From: Rhyacophila brunnea
Taxonomy: Eukaryota; Arthropoda; Insecta; Trichoptera; Rhyacophilidae
Direction of reading: 5' to 3'
DNA: 64,000 nucleotides
NCBI GenBank assembly: GCA_022495005.1
Contig: JAGYXB010001324.1
Span: 3,596,001-3,660,000 of the forward strand
Position numbers and translations under genes: made by a program. This document shows positions 57,700-64,000 of this stretch, piece after piece. The notes beneath the pieces are model-generated. The model did not search any database. It saw nothing but the letters and a program-made list of their open reading frames with translations, and had not been told where the DNA came from. The first letter of the stretch is position 1. Each line of letters begins with the position of its first letter.

Positions 57700-59427
57700 A
57701 TGTCTAATAAAAAAAGAAATTACACCACCAAACACGACGAGGAGATGATGAATATTGCATTAGAATTAATGCGAGATAAAAAGTTATCGTCGTATCAAGC
57801 GGAAAAACAATTTGGCATTCCAAGAAGAAAATTGCTGGATAGGCTACATGGTAAACATGTAAAACCAGTTGGTTCTCCAACCCGTCTTACTCAGGAAGAA
57901 GAAGACAAAATTGTGAAAGTTTTAATTGCTGCTGGGGATAACGGTTGTCCACTTACTCTGCTGGACTTAAGACTTGTGGTGCATCGATACCTATCGTCCA
58001 ATGGGCGACAATTTTTATTTGATGGCAAACCGCCAGGGAAAAAATGGGCATATTCTTTTCTTAAACGTAACAAAGTTAATTTAACAACACGATCCACTCA
58101 AAATATAAAAAGATCACGCGCCGAAAAAAATTCAAGTGAAATCTAAATGTATTTCAAAAACTTGAAAGAGACATCGAGAGATGTACCACCGGAAAATATA
58201 TTAAATTATGATGAAACCAATTTGGTGGATGACCCGGGTGCGTCCAAGTGCATTTTTCGCCGCGGTATTAAATATCCAGAACGTGTAGTGAATTACACAA
58301 AGGATCAATTTCTGTGATGTTTGCCATATCTGCAGGTGGTGTTTGCTTGCCACCGTATGTGGTTTATAAAGCGGAACATTTATTTCACCAGTGGCGAATA
58401 AATGGACCTATTGGAGCAAGATATAACAGGAGCAAATCTGGCTGGTTTGATTCTGTTATTTTTGAAGACTGGTTCCAACAAATAGCTATACCTTGGGCTA
58501 ATTCTAAAATTGGACCAAAGGTTATAATTGGAGATAATTTGGCGACACACATCCATTACGTTGTAGATTTGTGTCAATCAAACAATATTAAATTTGTTTT
58601 TTTGCCACCAAACTCAAGTCATTTGACTCAACCGTTAGATGTTTGTTACTTTGGGCCCATGAAGAAGTTGTGGCGTACTATATTATTAAAATATAAATAC
58701 CAGAATCCAAGAGAAACATCTCTAAATAAGGCACATTTTCCAGAATTTCTTAAACAGCTGATTAACGAATTGGACGAAAAAAGGCATAATATTACTAGTG
58801 CTTTTGTAAATACCGGCATATAAGATCCAAAAGATTGGAAATGCTCAGAACACGAAAGGCATCAAAACAAAAAAAATTACAATAACTTCGGATATTCAAA
58901 TAATTCCACCCACTAAAACTAAGAAGCGAAAAGAACACATTATACTTACAGATTCATCAGATTCTGAAGAGACTATTAGTAGCATTAGTAGATATTCGCT
59001 ATTAGATGAATCTGATGACTTTTTGCCTCGAGAAGATAGTGATGTTGACACCGAATCTATTAAATTCGGTGAAGTGTCTGAAGAATTTGAGAGTAGAAAC
59101 ATAAAAACTGATATTGATTTCAATATAACGAGCGAAACACCTGAACAGTATGACAATCTGGCAGTTAATTGTTTTGTTTTAGTCAAATTTCCTGTCCAGA
59201 AATCGCATCGCTTTTATATTGAGCAAGTGATTAAAAAAATAAATGAAACTTATACGATAAAATTTTTGAGAAATAAAGGAAGAAACAGATATGGCTGGCC
59301 GGCGGTAGATGATATTTGTCAAATTAATAAAACCGATATTGTTTTGGTTCTAAGCGAACCGAAATCACATCGCAGAGGAATTTTGATTTTTGATTCAGAA
59401 GTTTTAAACAATTTTTCAGTATATTAA
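57700..59427 (+). pseudogene. Pogo/Tigger-type transposase, broken by stops and frameshifts
   Basis: Four pieces in order. 57700-58146: a psq-type helix-turn-helix (KLSSYQAEKQFGIPRRKLLD) then a CENP-B-like region (WAYSFLKRNKVNLTTRS). 58147-58316: NYDETNL with the first Asp (58210), after an in-frame TAA. 58314-58823, after a frameshift: GDNLATH (second Asp, 58533) and PPNSSHLTQPLDVCYFGP (third Asp, 58638). 58840-59427, after another break: an acidic linker and a C-terminal domain with CFVLVKFPV, YTIKFLRNKGRNRYGWP and RRGILIF. A donor-like GTAAGT at 57391 and acceptor TTTCAG before 57677 suggest a 5' UTR intron. The three breaks make this copy inactive. Confidence 0.85.
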
Positions 59428-59940
59428 TAAGCTGTATTCTAATGTGTATGGTGTATACGACATTATGAGTGAATAAATATTGTGTTATGTGCATAAAAGT
59501 TTGCTGGATAATTGTATCATAAGATTTTTTTATTACCTATCATTTTTTATCTATGGCATTCTAATCGAATGCGATTGATTTGTATTTTTTTCGTTATTGG
59601 TATACTTACATGTATAGTTGATTTAAATTAATTAATTGTAGTTGTAAACAAATGTTCGTTTTTATATTTCCATTGGTTATATTTCTCAAATCATTAAAAC
59701 CGATATTGTTTTGGTTCTACACGAACTGAACTTATATTATCGCAGAGAAATTTTGATTTTGATTCAGTAGTTTTAAACGAATTTTCAATATGTTAATAAG
59801 TTGTATTCTAATGATTATAACATATTTTAAAATATGTATAGGCATATGTGTAGTTAATTTAGTTTATTGCAGTTGTAAACAAATGTTTTTTTATACTTAC
59901 TACTATGTTCAAAAAAATCATAAATAACTATTAAAATTAT
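59333..59940 (+). repeat. Internal duplication at the 3' end of the pogo transposase
   Basis: CCGATATTGTTTTGGTTCTA at 59333 returns at 59700, 367 bp on. The likeness continues through the end of the coding part, the stop region and GTTGTAAACAAATGTT. The second copy is diverged and no longer codes. Confidence 0.75.
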
Positions 59941-60372
59941 TCCACATTAGTTTTATTGACAACCCTGACAGAAGTTTATCTAATGTATGAAAACACGCCA
60001 GAACAGGTTCGGTACTTCGCCTACTACCAATATCTTGCTAAATTGAACCTTATACACCCATCACTATGGTTCATATTGTTTTGAACACATCTATTTACTC
60101 TTAAATCTTTTCCTTTATTTATATATATGGCTACATTTGAAAAATACAACGCTCGACGAAGTTCGGGTAAGTACACCATGCTTCGCCTGGTGTCTTTCAA
60201 TGATCAAAAATTAATGTTTTTCCTACAAAATGTGAAATTTCATGTCACTTGTACAAAATTGACAACGCAATACTTCATTGGATATAATTACTAGTTACGA
60301 AAACATTTAAATTTTTATGATATTACGCAAAATCCCACTAAAACTAGGCGAAGTTCGGGGTCACGACGGTAA

Positions 60373-60972
60373 TTATATGGATGTATTAATTCATTAAACA
60401 TTAACGCTTCTCAAATTCCATGGGCGTTTATGCAAAAATAAGACATATTACGCAGTAGGTACATATTATGAAATTAAATAAAATCATGCGATTTATTTGG
60501 TTGTCAAAGGCATCAATGACATTGAGCTTCTTTACGAGCTGCTTGTTGGCGAATTTACAATATGCCTGTAAAGTCGCCCAGTGTCATCATCGAACAAGCT
60601 AACAAGCAGAATGTAAACAATCTTCCGAGAAAAGTTGAAAGCCGGTCAACTTTACGTAGTAGAGACCTCCCGGTAAAAAAACGAACCACGTTCTGTCAAC
60701 ATAGTCACTAGCTTGTTGGCTTCTCAGCGAATGGAAAGTTTTGTGTGTCACCATGTCATGTTACATTTCACGTAACATGGCTACATTTCAAACGCAGATA
60801 TTAAAATAAATAATGTTAATTTAAATAACAAAATTTGGCACAACCTTGTTAAAAAGTGTGTGTCAACCCTTGTTTCCAAGACAATGACGGTTAAAAATAG
60901 GCCAATCGGGTTTCTTCCCGCCTTTTTGAAAGCGTCTTGTTTACAAATAACTTATTTCCGCCCGCAAGATCC
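60373..60972. other. 5' flank of the right-edge gene
   Basis: No coding frame. AGCTTGTTGGC/CTTGTTGGCG and CAAGCTAACAAGC words around 60540-60725 form short partial inverted copies. GC rises toward the promoter at 60973. Confidence 0.4.
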
Positions 60973-61006
60973 TCACTCCGAGATTAGATTCAGTACCGAT
61001 CGGACG
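60973..61006 (+). promoter_or_regulatory. Core promoter: initiator plus DPE
   Basis: TCACTCC at 60973-60979 fits the initiator consensus YYANWYY with A+1 at 60975. GGACG at 61002-61006 fits the DPE consensus RGWYV and starts exactly at +28, the required spacing. CGGACGTG is a strong DPE form in insects. No TATA box precedes it. Confidence 0.5.
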
Positions 61007-61100
61007 TGCTTGTTTAACAATTAGATACAGTTTCAACGCTATTTGTAGTTACTTCCTTTCGGACAGGGAGAAGGATTCGCAGTTCATAATTCCAGCCAAG

Positions 61101-61133
61101 ATGAAGTTCCAGCCATCACAATTTAAACATAAA
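61101..61133 (+). CDS. Putative first coding exon of a gene extending past the window
   Basis: AGCCAAG before ATG is a good start context. Eleven codons, MKFQPSQFKHK, are followed by GTTAAG, a possible donor; the open frame otherwise stops two codons later. It lies about 125 bp after the Inr/DPE promoter. The short S-x-F-[KR]-H pattern recalls the N-terminus of coronins (SKFRH), but eleven residues cannot settle identity. Confidence 0.35.
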
Positions 61134-64000
61134 GTTAAGTAATAATTACCATCTTCCAACAAATGCTCTATGTCCATACCAAGTAAACGCTTCTCAAAGT
61201 TGTATTAAAAATCTGTATTTGTTTTAGTATGTTTTTAAATTTCAATGGTTTGTGTAATTAAATAACACTTTTCACGATTAGCTGTGTTCTTATTTTTATA
61301 CTGTTATATTTAATTTGTAATTACACATCTTTCAAGGCGCCCAAAAATTATAATTTAATATTTCAACGAGTTTACAAATGACATTTTATTTGAGGTAGAT
61401 AAATGATTTATAAGGCATTCTTTACACAGGGTTAAGTTGGCAGAAAGCCGAATCTTATAAGCTGTGAGATTAAATATTTCATGTTTTATTGATTGATTTA
61501 GTTGGCACTCTTATGTTTAATAATTGTGCATTTCAATTATTAAACTTCTTTTACTATTATCATTATAACGTTACTATTTACTATTTAACACACTTTACCC
61601 ATTTTCTAATTTGACAATTGGCGCGACAACGCGAATGGCACTTTTTAGTATAAAATTTACTACAAACGTGTTTCTGTTATAATAATTTTGTGTAAGGAAA
61701 GTTTTTTTCATTTCATAAAATGTCACTGTAAATTTGTTTCGACTTTTAAACTTTGAGATGTGTTACTTGGTACAATACTTTTGAATTAATTATTACCTAT
61801 TATATTGTATTATATTTTATATTATATTCCATGCTATATTTCATTTATGTTGACAATCTGCTTATTATTGTATATTACTTATTGCATGAATTTTATGTGA
61901 TTCGTATTTCTTTTACGTTTTTTGACATTCAATGCATACCTACCTACTTTATAAAAACTTATTATAAAGTTTGTTTTGCTACATACTTTTCATTAAAACA
62001 TGAAAAGTATGAAGTAAATTGATTTAAATGTTAGCTGGTTGTTAAATTAATTCAAATTTGTCAAATTCGATAAGAATTAGTTAATTTTCAACTATTTTAG
62101 TATTATTATTAAATATGATATAATTACTAAATTTATGGTAATGTTCATAGCTGCCATTAAAATTTTAAAGCTATTTCCGTTAATAAGGAGGTAGCCATTT
62201 TCTGAACTAAAATTACTATGATTAGTAATATTATAATTATAAAAGCATACGCCATTTTGGTTATGAATCCAGTTCAGTTTGTGCCTTCTTACAAAACACT
62301 ACAATTTGCATAGTCAATTTTGTTGTTTTATTCAAGAAATTTCACGGTGAGTACTATAATTAAAAAAATCTATATTATATTTCATAATATTCAATAATAT
62401 TATAGACTATAGTACTTTCTGTTCATTCTTATTATTACCTAGTCATTCTTTCTCACGCGATAAAAACGCCGAGACTTGAACGTAATAAATTTTTTGTTGA
62501 CGACTTCGTTAATATTTACGCATTTTTTTGTCTTGTGAAATACGACGCGCCACACAATAAAACGTTGTATTTCAAATTGTTTCAAACCAAAGAAGATTGA
62601 TCTTTGTTTCAAAACGTATTTTGTCTTGTTGTTTTCAATACCCGTGTCGAAATAATGCATTGACTTCAAATCACGCACGTGTATATTTCTTGTAAACAAA
62701 ATTATATTATACAAACGATATTGTTGAGTTCATTGTAGAAGCATTTATAATACCTACTTACATGAATTCCCGCTTGTTTTTAGTTTTTGTTGTTAGTTGT
62801 ACCTACTCGATTTGTCTTCCAAGTTTTTTTGTTTGGAAAAAGATATAAGTGAAGAAAAACCATTAAATCTTGTCTTTGTGTTTTGGGGAAGTGATCAAAC
62901 AGATATAATTTCATAGTAATCCGGTTAAATAAAGTCATATTTTTTTTCAATTTCAAATCAGTCGATATATAAAAATTCATTATTAATTTTGTTAAAATAT
63001 TTTCAGAAAAGAGAAATTAACTCCGCCATTTGCAAAACCTAAAATTTGTTAAAATGCCATTATTTCAATGGAAAATTACCAATTTACAATGTTGCCAAAT
63101 TTGTTCCATAGTATATACCTACATAAATTTTTACATAAATTATAAAATACTTTAGAAAGAGAAAAACAGTATTTTTTTGTCTCCTTCTAAATTATCCTAT
63201 GATAATTAAATTCGAAATTAGAATCTTGCAATTTGTACGTACTTATTCTCTGTATGCTATGTGGTTAGTGAGCTAGTATATAATAAATAGTAAATAATAA
63301 ACCCGGCCGAATCCGACAAGTACATAGAATGTCTTGTTGCTATCCCAAACACACAAATAAGTGAGTGTTTGAGAAATAATATTTTTATTTTTGTGGATTG
63401 ATTTCTTTTCATATCATAAATGTTTGGTTATTTTTTTCGGGATATGGGAATGATTTATAATCTTGTTTCAAGATAATGGAGTATTTATATGTTTTTTAGA
63501 GCAAAAAATGCCTATCTAAACAAATTCAAATTGTTTAAAGTTAACTTCTTAATATTTTTTTTTTGTAAATTTATATTGTTTTAGTGTTTTTGAAATTAAT
63601 GATTTAAAACTCGTTATTTTTTACAAATCACTGAAAAACGCTATGCCAAATACTGTTTTCAGGTTTTTTTTCAACTGTTCGTATTGTGATTGATGAGACA
63701 ACGAGATCATCGACATCGATATTACAACTACTTCTTTACTTCACTTCACTTCTACATTTCTCTGCACTGATTGGATCTTCGATCTTGAAGAGAAAATCTA
63801 CATTTCTCAGCACAACTGGATGAAAAATAACTAAAAAGCTAAGTAAATTGAAATAGAATTGATTGGAATTGTTTTTATTGAACTTTTAGTAATCCTATAA
63901 TAAATTTTTTTTTTCTTCTTCTCAACATTAAAAGTACTTACTCATTTTTTAAAATAAATTAATAAAATTACCAAGCAAAATAATATTTGTTTGTTTAATT
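61134..64000 (+). other. Right edge: probable first intron, nothing else recognised
   Basis: Very AT-rich, no supported exon, no clear transposon ends. If the exon at 61101 is real this is part of its first intron. Confidence 0.4.

Larger units (their letters stand above)
57133..60370 (+). mobile_element. Pogo-type DNA transposon, 3,238 bp, TA target duplication
   Basis: TA lies at 57131-57132 and 60371-60372. The inverted ends (CCGTCGTGACCCCGA, then CTTCGCCT) agree over 24 bp with one mismatch. CTTCGCCT or its complement recurs just inside: about 57534, 60015 and 60182, with AAGTTCGGG at about 60159. The element encloses a broken pogo-type transposase. It lies between ALAS and the gene starting at 61101. 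Confidence 0.9.

Noticed and set aside
1..64000. CRISPR array, bacterial operon or organelle-derived insertion
   Set aside because: No regularly spaced direct repeats with unique spacers, no prokaryotic gene layout and no mitochondrial gene sequence were seen.

Overview
The window looks like insect nuclear DNA: AT-rich, large introns with GT/AG borders, and many short DNA transposons (hAT, piggyBac, pogo/Tc1 types) and tRNA-derived SINEs. The style of the repeats and the frequent TAGGTA/TACCTA words in introns would fit a moth or butterfly, but nothing here proves the order.

Five genes can be supported. (1) From before the window to 12685 on the + strand, a very large C2H2 zinc-finger/AT-hook protein with a 7.9 kb exon that holds about 32 copies of a 15-residue Ser-Pro repeat. 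(2) At 19647-20345 on the - strand, an intronless PIG-F (GPI-anchor synthesis). (3) At 23404-52679 on the + strand, the complete splicing factor CDC40/PRP17 in ten exons (572 residues), with a 14.3 kb last intron. (4) At 54896-56368 on the - strand, an intronless, GC-rich 5-aminolevulinate synthase (haem synthesis), convergent with CDC40. (5) From about 60975 on the + strand, a likely promoter (Inr plus correctly spaced DPE) and a short first coding exon of a gene that runs out of the window.

Most of the remaining sequence is mobile DNA. Well-bounded elements are: a 2.67 kb piggyBac with TTAA duplications in CDC40 intron 3, whose transposase keeps its catalytic Asp residues but has one in-frame stop just before the Cys-rich tail; a 3.24 kb pogo-type element with TA duplications and 24-bp inverted ends between ALAS and gene 5; two hAT elements with perfect 8-bp duplications (17141-18232 and 36697-37438); a 574-bp TA element with 35-bp inverted ends (47602-48175); a pair of TTAA-flanked relatives in CDC40 intron 9; and a SINE with an 11-bp target duplication (33606-33948). 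A DIRS-type tyrosine recombinase remnant lies between PIG-F and CDC40, next to a long inverted repeat.

The genes are unrelated housekeeping functions and show no operon-like link. The most unusual items are the Ser-Pro minisatellite protein, the near-intact piggyBac, the broken recombinase with its inverted repeat, and a TATAGTAC-rich repeat found directly upstream of both intronless genes.
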